Counted from the stretch's first letter, positions 45,349-55,043 are shown. The stretch is 64,000 nucleotides of DNA from CAYJNO01 sp964371715 (GCA_964371715.1 CAYJNO010000003.1:29529-93528), one strand, 5' to 3'. Numbers and translations: made by a program. Notes: generated by a model not told the origin, from the sequence alone.

Positions 45349-46663
45349 TAGCATTAATCAATTGATTTATTGCTTGGTTATCTTTGGAATTAATTTATTT
45401 TATATTAAAACATTAAATGTATATATTGACACTTTTTTTGCTAATAAAGATCAAAAAAATTCTATGATATTTAAAGTTATAAGTATTATAACTGTTATAC
45501 TTAGTACATTCTCATATTTTAATGCATACTTTAATAGTGTAATAATTACGATTTTAATCACAGCCTGTTTTATTTTTACGTATCGCTATAAAACTACCAT
45601 TTTAAATCGTATCGTAGTTACTGTTATCATCATTGTATTATATGCATTATATGAAAAAATCATCTTTATTTTAATACACATTTTCTCAAGTGATACATTA
45701 GCTAATATTAATCCTTACAACATTACCATAATAATTCTATATATAATTTATAAATTATTTCCTTATTTAATAATTAAAGTGTATCAAATATATAGGCTAA
45801 AATATAATAAAACTACCCTTTCATTAACAAAGTTTAATACTGTAAATTCTATTACTATAATATTCTTAATGTGTCTAATATTTATAAGTACTTATTATTT
45901 AACAAATTTAATTGTAAGTGCAACAAATAAAGAAAAAATATTAATTATTATCTTTATTTTTAGCTTTGTATTACTATTCTTTATATTATTTGAAAAGTAT
46001 AATGATAGTGTTCATTATACAGAACTTAAGTATAAAGAAATTATATTAAAAAAAGATTTAAATAATAATTTACTTAAGTATAATGAATTAAAAAATAACA
46101 TTGATGACTTAAGCAAAATAAAACATAATCTTAAACATAAATTATTAGCTGTACTTGTCAATAGTATAAATGATTTTGATACTTTAATTGAAAATTATAA
46201 TCAACTATTTGATGAAGCTTTTGAATTCGGATTTGAATATTATACTAATAATCATTTACTAGACTTAATATTGAATCAGCAAATTAATAGAGCAAAGCTT
46301 TATAATATCAATGTAAAATTAGTAATAGATTCCCCTTTAAAATTTAATATAAGTAATGATATCTTAGCTGTAGTATTAGGTAATTTAATTGAGAATTCAA
46401 TTGAAGCTTGTATTAAACATAATAAGGATGAAATAATAATTAAAATAAAAATGCAAAATGAAAATCTTTATCTGCAAATAGTGAATAAATATGATGGTGT
46501 ATTATACTTAGAGAATGGTATTCCAATTTCTACAAAAAAAGATAATAATAATCATGGTATTGGACTAAAAAGTATTGTTGAACTACTAAACAAAGATTTA
46601 GGTATTATCGATATTAATACCGAGAATAATATTTATGATGTAAAAATTATCTTCATAAATTAA
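45341..46663 (+). CDS. GHKL-family sensor histidine kinase (second system)
   Basis: About 440 aa. Six hydrophobic segments span the first ~220 residues. A phospho-acceptor region with KIKHNLKHKLLAV follows, then an ATPase domain with N-box NLIENSIEA and G-box NHGIGLKSIVE. The ATG at 45341 is 6 nt after AAAAGGTG; a GTG at 45332 is the alternative start. It is co-transcribed with the LytTR regulator. As for the first system, no peptide precursor or processing gene is visible nearby. Confidence 0.85.
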   Translation: MTSSINQLIYCLVIFGINLFYIKTLNVYIDTFFANKDQKNSMIFKVISIITVILSTFSYFNAYFNSVIITILITACFIFTYRYKTTILNRIVVTVIIIVLYALYEKIIFILIHIFSSDTLANINPYNITIIILYIIYKLFPYLIIKVYQIYRLKYNKTTLSLTKFNTVNSITIIFLMCLIFISTYYLTNLIVSATNKEKILIIIFIFSFVLLFFILFEKYNDSVHYTELKYKEIILKKDLNNNLLKYNELKNNIDDLSKIKHNLKHKLLAVLVNSINDFDTLIENYNQLFDEAFEFGFEYYTNNHLLDLILNQQINRAKLYNINVKLVIDSPLKFNISNDILAVVLGNLIENSIEACIKHNKDEIIIKIKMQNENLYLQIVNKYDGVLYLENGIPISTKKDNNNHGIGLKSIVELLNKDLGIIDINTENNIYDVKIIFIN

Positions 46664-46723
46664 AAGGATATCATATGAATTGTACCTTCTTGAGAAGTAA
46701 TTCATAGTGGTATCCTTTTATTT
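46662..46723. terminator. Long bidirectional terminator between convergent genes
   Basis: A 9-bp base stem (46662-46670 with 46711-46719), an inner 7-bp stem and a small apical hairpin make a ~58-nt structure with A/T-rich flanks. It separates the kinase from the convergent membrane-protein gene. Confidence 0.75.
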
Positions 46724-46744
46724 GTTTATAATTACATATTTATC

Positions 46745-49183
46745 TTATTTCTTCCAAAATTTAAAGTTATCTTTGATTTTTTGTGAATTTAAACGATGAT
46801 TTTCTTGATTTATCGCGATGTAAATTAGAAATGCGCCAGCAATTAACAAATATACCCACCAAGAGATACTTAACCAAAAATTCTTTGTTAATACAACAAC
46901 TTCCATAAATAGTGCTACAACGCCTAATATTAGCCATTTAAACTCTTTTATTTTTAATCCATAATAAATTATAAATATTAATAGTATACCTAAAGTTAGA
47001 TTACTAATAAAGTGGTCATTGATAATTGTAAAGAATGTATAATACACAATAGAAATTAATGATAAAGGATAAGTAACTTGTTTAAAGTTTAAAGATCTTG
47101 CAGCTAAGATAACTATAACTGCAATTCCAATCATTTGATATTCATGGATGTAATCATAGCTAATATCAACAAATAATTGTGCATTCCATGCAAGGTATAA
47201 AAATATTGTTGTCCCTATTACGCTAATTATATCTAATATATGATTTTGTCTTTTATAATACTGCAAGAAATAAAGTGCGATAGTTAATAATACTAAAAAC
47301 TGAAATAATGGTTCATAGACTACAGTATTCCATATAATTGTTGTATTTTTATATTGCATTAATGAAAATATAGATAAAATAGTAAATGCATTAAAAGTGA
47401 ATGGTTTTGTAGTAATTATACTTTTACTATAAATTCTTCCAAGAGCCATCATTAATATTATTAAACCAATATTTATATATTGCAGTTGATTACTTGCTAA
47501 ATAATGGTATGTACTTAAATAGTCTAGTATCAATGGAATTGTAATTAAATTAATTAAGCCATATGCCTGCTTACCTGTAAATACATAAAAAATATTAAAT
47601 ATAATAATAGTAAAATAATATTCTATTGGTAAACTTGTAAAAATGAGATTAAAAGAAGTAAATGCAAAGATTATATATGGTATAAAATTTGCATAAAGTT
47701 TATAATGTTTACTATATTTAAACTTATCAGGTATAAAGATCCATGCAAAGCTTAATAATTGAGCAATCAACCCTAATAACCCAATAGATAACGGCATATT
47801 TAAAACATATAATGTAAATGAAATAATTGATGATATTAATATCATTAATAATATTCTTACAATAATATATCTTTGATATAAACAAAGTATTACTATGGCT
47901 ATGTATAAACTAATTAATGTTAAAGCATCGATACCAATGCTTACAATATAATATAAATTAATTACTATAAATAAAAACAAATAGATCTTTTCAGCAATAC
48001 GTGTAAACTCATTTCTAATCTTATAAGTGAATAACAGCAATAATCCAAAAACAACACTATAAACATACATTCCAATTTCAAATTCTAATGTTAAAAAACT
48101 AATTATATTTGTAATAATAATTATTGATAAATATGAATTAAATATCAAGTGAATAAACTTAAGTCTAGATTCATGATAACGATTAACTAAGTAATAAAAC
48201 ATTATAAAGTTTATAATACCATAAATAATATTAACTAAATCATAATCATTAGCACTATTATAAATAAATAGTACATAAGTGAATAGTATTAAATTATATT
48301 TATCACATAAATCAACTTTAAATAAACGAGCACTAAAATAATAAAAACAAAAATTGAAAATGCAAATTATATTATAATCAATAATATTAATTAAAAATTT
48401 TTGATAAAAAATTGTAGTAAAAATTAATAATAAAAGAGAATGTAATACTGTAGAATATTTATTAGATTGTTTTATTATCTTTATAGTTAAAAGATATAGT
48501 CCATATCCTAAAACTAATAGCATACTTATAAACTGATCATCAAATATCGTTTCTGATAAAAAATAAATACTTAAGTATTGAATAACTTGATTAAGTTTAA
48601 TAAATAAAGTGTTTTGATATCTAATATTACCAAAATGAAAACCACCTAACATAGCGATTGACATTACAAATTGCACAATATAACCATTATCTAAGCTAAA
48701 TAAACTACCAAAGAGTTTAAAGTAACCCACACTTAAAATAAAGCCTGTAAATGCAATAATAGCTAATGTATAAAATGTAATACTTGCAAACCTTAACTTA
48801 TCATAATAATTATTAGATAAATATAAACAAATAAATGAACCAAATAAAACAATACATACTTTTATAAAATTAGGCAATATAGTCCATGTACTAGTTGAAA
48901 AAATTAAAATTGCACTCATTATTAAGATTACTCCTAAAACCATTGTAAACTTAATGTTTTTTATATCCTCAATCTTCTTCTTTTCACTTGGAATATGAGG
49001 AATCGTATGAACTATCGCTTCTGAATCTACTTTATTATTAACTTTAGGATTATGTAAGATTAAGATATCTTTTTCATTTATCTTTTCTTTTTTAGGATTA
49101 ACTTTACTTTTTAAACTAAGATACTTTGTAGTAATTACCACACTATATAAAAATAATAATATTGTTATTATATTTGATATCAT
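46745..49183 (-). CDS. Large polytopic membrane protein of unknown function
   Basis: 812 aa with more than 20 predicted membrane helices filling almost the whole chain. One N-terminal helix and a charged linker (about 25-75) precede the helical bundle. The segment ILIFSTSTWTILPNFIKV resembles the W-x-x-L-P-x-x-x-K signature of DUF2157/SCO7613-type membrane proteins. The C-terminus is a short lysine-rich tail. No catalytic motif is visible. Gene neighbours give no clear clue; a VOC-fold gene starts 19 nt after its coding end on the same strand side. Function is unknown. Confidence 0.75.
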   Translation of the reverse strand: MISNIITILLFLYSVVITTKYLSLKSKVNPKKEKINEKDILILHNPKVNNKVDSEAIVHTIPHIPSEKKKIEDIKNIKFTMVLGVILIMSAILIFSTSTWTILPNFIKVCIVLFGSFICLYLSNNYYDKLRFASITFYTLAIIAFTGFILSVGYFKLFGSLFSLDNGYIVQFVMSIAMLGGFHFGNIRYQNTLFIKLNQVIQYLSIYFLSETIFDDQFISMLLVLGYGLYLLTIKIIKQSNKYSTVLHSLLLLIFTTIFYQKFLINIIDYNIICIFNFCFYYFSARLFKVDLCDKYNLILFTYVLFIYNSANDYDLVNIIYGIINFIMFYYLVNRYHESRLKFIHLIFNSYLSIIIITNIISFLTLEFEIGMYVYSVVFGLLLLFTYKIRNEFTRIAEKIYLFLFIVINLYYIVSIGIDALTLISLYIAIVILCLYQRYIIVRILLMILISSIISFTLYVLNMPLSIGLLGLIAQLLSFAWIFIPDKFKYSKHYKLYANFIPYIIFAFTSFNLIFTSLPIEYYFTIIIFNIFYVFTGKQAYGLINLITIPLILDYLSTYHYLASNQLQYINIGLIILMMALGRIYSKSIITTKPFTFNAFTILSIFSLMQYKNTTIIWNTVVYEPLFQFLVLLTIALYFLQYYKRQNHILDIISVIGTTIFLYLAWNAQLFVDISYDYIHEYQMIGIAVIVILAARSLNFKQVTYPLSLISIVYYTFFTIINDHFISNLTLGILLIFIIYYGLKIKEFKWLILGVVALFMEVVVLTKNFWLSISWWVYLLIAGAFLIYIAINQENHRLNSQKIKDNFKFWKK

Positions 49184-49201
49184 ATTATTTGCTCCTTCAT
49201 T

Positions 49202-49585
49202 TTATTTTGAAGCTTGATGTATTAACCATGAATAACCGAAATGATCTTTAAACATACCATTATAAACTTTATGGGTCTCAATATATGTAATGGGCATTGT
49301 AATTTTACAATGATACTTGTTAGCCTTATTGAATATATCTTCTATATTATCTACAGTGATATTAAACCAACATGATGATTCTTCATTTACAAATGGTGCA
49401 ACTAATCCATACTCAAGATTTTCATCATACATATGAAAATGTAAACCATTTATTGAAAAGAAAGCTTCATTATTTCCAAGTTTTAAATTTGTTTTTTCAT
49501 AATATTCTAATTCGAATATTCTATTATATAAATCAAGTGCTAATACACTATTGCTAACTACCATATTTACTTCTGCTTTTTTCAT
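49202..49585 (-). CDS. VOC-superfamily (glyoxalase/bleomycin-resistance fold) protein
   Basis: About 127 aa. The paired beta-alpha-beta-beta-beta modules are suggested by MVVSNSVLALDLYNRIFELE and NITVDNIEDIFNKANKYHC, with the end motif FGYSWLIHQ. The protein resembles the PhnB-like VOC branch, and metal ligands are not clear. The ATG at 49585 is chosen because TAGGAGGT lies 6 nt upstream; an upstream start at 49618 would bury it. It is probably a small-molecule binding or isomerase protein; substrate unknown. Confidence 0.75.
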   Translation of the reverse strand: MKKAEVNMVVSNSVLALDLYNRIFELEYYEKTNLKLGNNEAFFSINGLHFHMYDENLEYGLVAPFVNEESSCWFNITVDNIEDIFNKANKYHCKITMPITYIETHKVYNGMFKDHFGYSWLIHQASK

Positions 49586-49689
49586 TAGACAACCTCCTAA
49601 TAGATAAAAAATTTTCACAGCAAACTAAATTTTACCACAATCTTACCTATTAAGAAATATAAAATTAACTTAAATAATTGTTTAATAAA

Positions 49690-49965
49690 TTATTTATTTT
49701 CATCAATTAATTTTTGTTGCATATCTCTAGAAATTTTAATATTATTTTTTAAAAACTCTAAATAATATTCTTGCATTTCTGGATTAACATCATTCATTAA
49801 ATTTTCAATCATGCTAACTTCTCTTGATTCATCTAAAACTGGTAAATTATTTTTAATCTTATATTCTGCAACACCTTTAACAATTTCCATACGCTTTAAA
49901 AATAATTCTTTCATCTCTTTATCTATTGCATTTATTTCAGCTCTAATTTCTAATAATTTATTCAT
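49690..49965 (-). CDS. Chorismate mutase, AroQ type
   Basis: 91 aa, a standalone three-helix AroQ domain. Expected active-site residues are visible: Arg in LLEIRAEINAID (near residue 8), Arg25 region (LKRMEIVKGV), Lys in AEYKIKNN (near 36), and DESRE (near 45-49). It converts chorismate to prephenate. No prephenate dehydratase or other aromatic pathway gene is next to it. Standalone domains may also have regulatory or other roles. Confidence 0.87.
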   Translation of the reverse strand: MNKLLEIRAEINAIDKEMKELFLKRMEIVKGVAEYKIKNNLPVLDESREVSMIENLMNDVNPEMQEYYLEFLKNNIKISRDMQQKLIDENK

Positions 49966-50018
49966 ATTTATCTCCTATCCTATAATGATAACACATGTAT
50001 TATTTTATTCAAATATTA

Positions 50019-50053
50019 AAAAAAACATATATATTAATATATACATGTTTCTA
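50019..50053 (-). terminator. Terminator after the Crp/Fnr-type regulator
   Basis: A nearly perfect A/T-rich hairpin (about 13 bp with one bulge) is followed by eight T on the minus strand. Confidence 0.6.
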
Positions 50054-50057
50054 AAGT

Positions 50058-50705
50058 TTATTTTATTTCATTTTTTAAAGAATAAAGTTGTGTTGATGTA
50101 TAGTAAATTGTCGTTCCAGATTTTCTGATTAATTCCTTATCAATTAGGATATTAACTGCACGATACAAAGTTCTGCTTGAGCATGACAAAACTTCTGCAA
50201 TTTCTTCACGTTTTAAATCAAGATAATACAAGTCACTTTCTTCATCATATTGAGCTACATTTAACATATAGCTAATAAATTTATGCCTGTTTTGATTACT
50301 ATTGTATCTTTGAGAATATGTTGATATATTATAAAAATATGTAGCCCAATAATTTAAAATAAAATCTTTTAGTTCATTCGACTCTTTGATAAATTTTTTC
50401 ATTTCATTTTTCTCAATTTTATATGCATTGCACTTATTGACTGCCTTATATGTTGAACCATATTTATCATGAAATGATAGAAGTTCAACTATACCTATAA
50501 ATTTAGATTCTACATTATTATGGTGCAAATATAACTTATTATTTTGATTTAAGTAATAAATATCTATTTCACCACTCTCTATAATATAACAATATTTAAT
50601 TTCATCTTTTATATTGGCAATACTATCACCGCAATTAAATTCAACTTGTTGTATATTTACAAGTTTATTTTTTTTCATTACACTAATTAATTCTTTAATA
50701 TTCAT
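50058..50705 (-). CDS. Crp/Fnr-family transcriptional regulator
   Basis: 215 aa. The N-terminal cyclic-nucleotide-binding-like barrel (about 10-125) includes CYIIESGEIDIYYLNQN. A long dimer helix follows, then a winged helix (about 150-215) with REEIAEVLSCSSRTLYRAVNIL as the helix-turn-helix. It lacks an N-terminal Fnr cysteine cluster. The recognition helix lacks the R-E-x-x-R pattern of CRP/Fnr, so its site may differ from TGTGA-type boxes. It resembles YeiL-like members. It is possibly co-transcribed with ruvAB, 11 nt upstream. Confidence 0.85.
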   Translation of the reverse strand: MNIKELISVMKKNKLVNIQQVEFNCGDSIANIKDEIKYCYIIESGEIDIYYLNQNNKLYLHHNNVESKFIGIVELLSFHDKYGSTYKAVNKCNAYKIEKNEMKKFIKESNELKDFILNYWATYFYNISTYSQRYNSNQNRHKFISYMLNVAQYDEESDLYYLDLKREEIAEVLSCSSRTLYRAVNILIDKELIRKSGTTIYYTSTQLYSLKNEIK

Positions 50706-50716
50706 CTTAATATACC

Positions 50717-51718
50717 CTATAAATCTAATTTGTCATGAAAATTTATTTTTAAATGTTCATATGCTTTCTTTGTTACTTCTCTTCCTCTTGGTGTTCTATT
50801 TACAAACCCTATTTGAATTAAATATGGTTCATAAACATCTTCTAATGTCATTGGTTCTTCACTAATTGCACTTGCTAAAGATTCTAAACCAACAGGTCCA
50901 CCTTTAAACCTTTCGATAATACCTCTAAGATATCTGATATCTACTTCATCTAAGCCTAATTCATCTACCTTAAGTTTATTCAGTGCCATATTTGCAATAT
51001 CTAAAGTTATGTGGCCATCATTTAATACTTCCGCAAAATCTCTAACTCTTCTTAATAATCTATTAGCTATTCTAGGAGTTCCTCTTGATCTTTTTGCTAC
51101 TTCATTTACTGCATTTTCATCAATTTCTACTCCCAATACTTTTGAAGTTCTTTTTACTATTAGTTTTAATTCTTCAAATGAATAATATTGTAGTTTTGAT
51201 ATTATTCCAAATCTATCTCTTAAAGGTGCACTTAAATCACCAGCTCTTGTTGTTGCTCCAACTAACGTAAATGGTGGTAAATCAAGTCTTATCGATCTAA
51301 CTGAAGCATCCTTACCAACAACAACATCTAAGTAAAAATCTTCCATTGCAGGATATAAGACTTCTTCAACAACTTTTGGCATACGATGTATTTCATCAAT
51401 AAACAATACATCTCCAGCTTCAAGTGATGACAATATTGCGGCTAAATCACCAGTTCTTTCAATACTAGGACCACTTGCTGTTTTGATGTTACCATTCATC
51501 TCATTAGCTAAAATAAAAGCTAAAGTTGTTTTACCAAGTCCTGGTGGACCATATAATAAAACATGATCTAATGTTTCATTCCTTCTTAAGGCAGCCTTAA
51601 CAAAAATATTGATATTCTCTTTTAAGTCTTCTTGTCCTATATACTCAGATATTTTTTCTGGCCTTAGAGCAAGTTCATCATCATTTAAATGTTTATTAAC
51701 ATCTAATACATCATTCAT
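50717..51718 (-). CDS. ruvB: Holliday junction branch-migration helicase RuvB
   Basis: 333 aa AAA+ ATPase. It has Walker [10 protein letters not shown] (residues 57-65), Walker [11 protein letters not shown], the sensor region [21 protein letters not shown] and a C-terminal winged helix (about 260-333). With RuvA it drives branch migration in recombination repair. It starts right after the RuvA stop. The order ruvA-ruvB is standard in Firmicutes; queA and tgt do not follow. Confidence 0.96.
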   Translation of the reverse strand: MNDVLDVNKHLNDDELALRPEKISEYIGQEDLKENINIFVKAALRRNETLDHVLLYGPPGLGKTTLAFILANEMNGNIKTASGPSIERTGDLAAILSSLEAGDVLFIDEIHRMPKVVEEVLYPAMEDFYLDVVVGKDASVRSIRLDLPPFTLVGATTRAGDLSAPLRDRFGIISKLQYYSFEELKLIVKRTSKVLGVEIDENAVNEVAKRSRGTPRIANRLLRRVRDFAEVLNDGHITLDIANMALNKLKVDELGLDEVDIRYLRGIIERFKGGPVGLESLASAISEEPMTLEDVYEPYLIQIGFVNRTPRGREVTKKAYEHLKINFHDKLDL

Positions 51719-52297
51719 CTAATTACCTCTTTTTTTATCATTTAATAATTTTAAACCATACTTTAAGTATTCATCAGTACTCGATTTTGGATTTTCTTTA
51801 AACATTTTATTTAAAAATGTAAGTTCTGCTGCTTTATAGCCTAAGCTTTTCAACCCTTCTAAAGCGTCCAAGTAATCTTTACTAGCTACTTGATTATTAT
51901 CAGCAGTTACTAATTTTCCTTTTAAATCTAAAATAATTTGTGACGCTGATTTTGTACCAATTCCTGGAAGTGATTTAATAAATGCTAAATTATTTTCTTC
52001 TATTGCTGTAATAATATTTTGATAATTACTAAATCCTAGAATATTCATTGCTGTCTTTGGTCCGACTCCCTTAACAGATATTAGTTTCATAAAAAAAGCT
52101 TTTTCTTCATTAGCTAAAAAGCCAAATAAGCTTATTTCATCTTCTCTTACATGTTGATATGTATAGATAGTTAGTTCTTCATTTATTCTAATTTTTTCTG
52201 CACTTGCAAAATAAATATGGTATCCAACATTATTACAATCCATAATTATATGATCTAATGCTATACTATGTACTTTTCCTTTTATAAAAGCTATCAT
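51719..52297 (-). CDS. ruvA: Holliday junction DNA helicase RuvA
   Basis: About 192 aa. It has an OB-fold start MIAFIKGKVHSIALDHI, two helix-hairpin-helix elements (LISVKGVGPKTAMNIL, SLPGIGTKSASQIILDLK) and a C-terminal RuvB-binding domain. The ATG at 52297 is chosen from family alignment and because AGGGGTGA lies 4 nt upstream; the reading frame runs open for 27 further codons that lack family similarity. It forms a tetramer on the Holliday junction. Confidence 0.94.
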   Translation of the reverse strand: MIAFIKGKVHSIALDHIIMDCNNVGYHIYFASAEKIRINEELTIYTYQHVREDEISLFGFLANEEKAFFMKLISVKGVGPKTAMNILGFSNYQNIITAIEENNLAFIKSLPGIGTKSASQIILDLKGKLVTADNNQVASKDYLDALEGLKSLGYKAAELTFLNKMFKENPKSSTDEYLKYGLKLLNDKKRGN

Positions 52298-52604
52298 TTT
52301 TTTCACCCCTTTTATAATAACATAATATATGCCAATTTTTATAAATAAAAATAGATATTTATAAGTATTAAATATCAATAATTATTCAATATAATGAGTT
52401 TTTGACTAATATTCAAGTAACTTAAATATCGATTTTAACTAATTGTCATTTGACTAAAATTTTATGGTTTTTACTACATATAACTACGATGGTTTATTTA
52501 TTACTTTTTTTTATTCAATTTAATAAAATAAGTGTTTTGCCACTTTTTTATAATATTATTATATTTTGGCTCTTTAGAATAATCACTAAATGTTAAATAA
52601 TAAA
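52298..52604. other. AT-rich intergenic region between ObgE and RuvA, no gene seen
   Basis: About 307 nt without a convincing coding frame, tRNA or known RNA motif. It would contain the ruvA promoter on the minus strand; several A/T-only -10-like strings prevent choosing one. Confidence 0.5.
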
Positions 52605-52645
52605 AAAACAATATTATTTCCATTCTACTGGTATAATATTGTTTT
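52605..52645 (-). terminator. Terminator of obgE
   Basis: A 13-bp perfect stem (52605-52617 with 52633-52645) carries a 15-nt loop that can pair further (CCA with TGG), then a T-run on the minus strand. It lies 20 nt past the obgE stop. Confidence 0.85.
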
Positions 52646-52664
52646 ATTAATTTAATAATTATTA

Positions 52665-53948
52665 TTAGCTATCAATGAATTCAAAGCCATAATCTTGAAT
52701 ATAAACTGTGTCTCCATCTTTACAACCTTTTGCTCTTAAGGCATCATCAACACCGATTTTTCTTAATTGATTTGCAAACATAAGTGCACTTTCTTCATTA
52801 CGTAAGTTAACCATTGCAAACATACGTTCAATTTTTTCACCTTCAAGTCTATATCTTCCATTACCTTCATTGACAACAACGAATTTTTCTTTTTCAGTTT
52901 CAAACTTATATAATACACCTTCATCTTCATTTTCTTCATTGAATAATGGAAACTCTGGAGTTTTTAATAATAAGTCAGCTGTGTAATATAAAGCATCTTG
53001 TAGTCCTTCATTGATTAAAGTAACTGCTTCAAATACTTTAATTTCTGGGTACGCTTCTTTAAATCTAGCAAGATTATCTTTAGCTTCATCCATATCCATT
53101 TTATTAGCAATAACAACTTCTGGTCTTTCTAATAAACGCATTTGATATGTACCTAATTCATCTCTAATAACACGATAATCTTCTACAGGATCTCTACCAT
53201 CAACTGCACCCATATCAACAACATGCATAATAACACGACATCTTTCAATATGCTTTAAAAATTGATGTCCAAGACCTTTACCTAAAGATGCACCTTGGAT
53301 TAATCCTGGTAAATCAGCCATTACAAATGACCTACCATCATTTACACCGACTACACCAAGATTTGGTTTTAACGTTGTAAAATGATAATCTGCAATCTCA
53401 GGTCTTGCTTTAGAAACTACTGATAATAATGTAGATTTTCCAACAGATGGAAACCCTACAAGCCCTACATCTGCTAATAATTTTAATTCTACCTCAATTT
53501 CTAATGAATCGCCTGGTTCACCTTGCTCACAATATTCAGGAGCACTATTTCTACCTGAAGCAAAATGCCAGTTTCCGCGTCCACCGCGTCCACCTTTAGC
53601 AACTGTAAATTCTTGTGGTAGTTTATTTAAGTCTGCAATTACTTTTCCAGTTTCTGCATCTTTAACAATAGTACCAACAGGAACTTGAACAATTACATCA
53701 TCACCATCAGCTCCATGCATTTTTTTTACTTTACCAAGTCCACCTGGTTCAGCTTTTATTAAACGATTATATTTTAAATCTAGTAATGTAGACTTGTTAG
53801 AATCTGTTTTAAAGATGATTGAACCACCTTTACCTCCATCGCCTCCAGCAGGACCACCAAGTGGTACATACTTTTCTCTTCTAAAGGCAACAATTCCACT
53901 ACCACCATCACCAGCTTTTAGTTTAATCTTAACTTTGTCGATAAACAT
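52665..53948 (-). CDS. obg: GTPase ObgE/CgtA
   Basis: 427 aa with the full three-domain Gram-positive form. The glycine-rich Obg fold (1-158) includes GGPAGGDGGKGGSI. The G domain has P-loop GFPSVGKST (about residues 165-173), switch DLPGLIQGAS and NKMD. A C-terminal OCT domain (about 350-425) follows. It acts in 50S assembly and stress control. It follows the L21-Prp-L27 genes after a terminator that is probably leaky, the usual gene order. Confidence 0.96.
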   Translation of the reverse strand: MFIDKVKIKLKAGDGGSGIVAFRREKYVPLGGPAGGDGGKGGSIIFKTDSNKSTLLDLKYNRLIKAEPGGLGKVKKMHGADGDDVIVQVPVGTIVKDAETGKVIADLNKLPQEFTVAKGGRGGRGNWHFASGRNSAPEYCEQGEPGDSLEIEVELKLLADVGLVGFPSVGKSTLLSVVSKARPEIADYHFTTLKPNLGVVGVNDGRSFVMADLPGLIQGASLGKGLGHQFLKHIERCRVIMHVVDMGAVDGRDPVEDYRVIRDELGTYQMRLLERPEVVIANKMDMDEAKDNLARFKEAYPEIKVFEAVTLINEGLQDALYYTADLLLKTPEFPLFNEENEDEGVLYKFETEKEKFVVVNEGNGRYRLEGEKIERMFAMVNLRNEESALMFANQLRKIGVDDALRAKGCKDGDTVYIQDYGFEFIDS

Positions 53949-53974
53949 ATTTTACCTCCTTCTATGCAAAATAA

Positions 53975-53999
53975 CAAAAAATTCCCTTTCGGGAATTTA
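53975..53999 (-). terminator. Terminator between rpmA and obgE
   Basis: An 8-bp stem AAATTCCC/GGGAATTT (53979-53986, 53991-53998) with loop TTTC precedes a T-run on the minus strand. Confidence 0.8.
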
Positions 54000-54000
54000 A

Positions 54001-54285
54001 TTAAGCAACAGGATAAACAGATACTTTTTTCTTGTTTTTTCCTAAGCGTTCAAATTTAACTGTACCATCAATAAGTGCAAATAATGTATCATCTCCACCA
54101 CGCCCAACGTTAGTACCTGGATGAATTTTTGTTCCACGCTGACGGTATAAAATTGAACCCGAAGTTGCAAATTCTCCATCAGATTTCTTTGAACCTAATC
54201 TTTTTGAATGAGAATCACGACCATTTCTAGTTGACCCTACCCCTTTTTTCGAAGCGAATAACTGTAAGTCTAAAATGTATTTCAT
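54001..54285 (-). CDS. rpmA: Ribosomal protein L27 with Firmicute N-terminal extension
   Basis: 94 aa. The first residues [15 protein letters not shown] carry the LQLFA extension that Firmicutes must cleave (after the Ala) to expose the L27 tail reaching the peptidyl-transferase centre. The body has [18 protein letters not shown] and [10 protein letters not shown] signatures. The processing protease Prp is encoded just upstream, 3 nt away, so substrate and protease are co-expressed. Confidence 0.97.
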   Translation of the reverse strand: MKYILDLQLFASKKGVGSTRNGRDSHSKRLGSKKSDGEFATSGSILYRQRGTKIHPGTNVGRGGDDTLFALIDGTVKFERLGKNKKKVSVYPVA

Positions 54286-54288
54286 GGT

Positions 54289-54600
54289 TTATACCTCCTT
54301 TTCAATTCTAATATAATTAGAATAATTTTCTTTAATTGTTTGTAATTGAATTATAACTGTATTAAGTATTAACTGAGTATCTTGATCTTTATAATCAATA
54401 ATATTTAACTCAATTAACCCTTCATTAATGGTTACATCAATTTCTTTATGATAATAATCTAGTGCATTAAGTAATCCTATACTTATTGCAGATACACCTG
54501 CACATACTAAATCTTTACCTTTTTCAGCAAAGTTAGCATGTCCACTAATTTTTAGGTAATTAATATTACCTTCTTCTCCCTTAATTAGGATTTTAATCAT
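54289..54600 (-). CDS. prp: Ribosomal-processing cysteine protease Prp
   Basis: 103 aa, YsxB family. The catalytic His is in SGHANFAEKGKD (H22) and the catalytic Cys in LVCAGVSAI (C34), with the conserved spacing. Prp removes the N-terminal extension of L27. It lies between rplU and rpmA with 2-3 nt gaps, the standard rplU-prp-rpmA arrangement. Confidence 0.92.
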   Translation of the reverse strand: MIKILIKGEEGNINYLKISGHANFAEKGKDLVCAGVSAISIGLLNALDYYHKEIDVTINEGLIELNIIDYKDQDTQLILNTVIIQLQTIKENYSNYIRIEKEV

Positions 54601-54602
54601 AA

Positions 54603-54914
54603 TTAAGCTGAGATAGTTTTAACAACTAATTTAGTATATGGTTGACGGTGACCTTGTTTTCTTCTTGTAGAAGCTTTTTTAGCTTTATATTTGAAGATAG
54701 TGATTTTTTTGTCTTTTCCTTGTTTTTCAACAACACAAGTAACACTAGCTCCAGCAACATAAGGTGCTCCGATTTTAGTAGTTTTATTATTAACTAAAAC
54801 AACTTTATCAAACACTACCTCAGCTCCAGCTTCAACATTTAGTTTTTCAACAAAAATTTCTTGTCCTTCAGTAACATGAATTTGTTTTCCACCTGTTTCG
54901 ATAATTGCGTACAT
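54603..54914 (-). CDS. rplU: Ribosomal protein L21
   Basis: 103 aa. It starts [18 protein letters not shown] and has the C-terminal basic tail [17 protein letters not shown]. The ATG at 54914 follows AAGGAGG by 7 nt; a longer frame from 54953 would include that site. It is the first gene of rplU-prp-rpmA and is transcribed from the promoter at 55024-55052 with a structured leader. Confidence 0.97.
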   Translation of the reverse strand: MYAIIETGGKQIHVTEGQEIFVEKLNVEAGAEVVFDKVVLVNNKTTKIGAPYVAGASVTCVVEKQGKDKKITIFKYKAKKASTRRKQGHRQPYTKLVVKTISA

Positions 54915-55017
54915 GATATTCCTCCTTTTTCTATTATTAAGACTCGCCAACATAGGTGGTTATGATAACTCTTATAACCTAATATGAGCGGTTGTAGCAA
55001 TATAAAAAAGCGACAAC
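54915..55017 (-). ncRNA. Probable L21 autoregulatory mRNA leader
   Basis: This ~100-nt 5' untranslated region shows two hairpins on the minus strand: GTTGT/ACAAC (55013-55017 with 54991-54995) and GGTTAT/ATAACC (54979-54974 with 54963-54958). Known Firmicute rplU genes have an L21 leader (Rfam family L21_leader) in this position. Whether this one matches that covariance model was not tested. Confidence 0.55.
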
Positions 55018-55043
55018 ATAGTAATGCTATCATATTACTATGT
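55016..55043. promoter_or_regulatory. Inverted repeat overlapping the rplU -10
   Basis: The ten-base arms ACATAGTAAT and ATTACTATGT have an 8-nt centre and span the -10 and part of the spacer. Possible operator or DNA-level repeat; it also covers the start of the transcript. Confidence 0.45.

Noticed and set aside
54839..55033. Small minus-strand frame across the rplU leader
   Set aside because: It covers the promoter and structured leader of rplU and has no plausible protein features or ribosome binding site.
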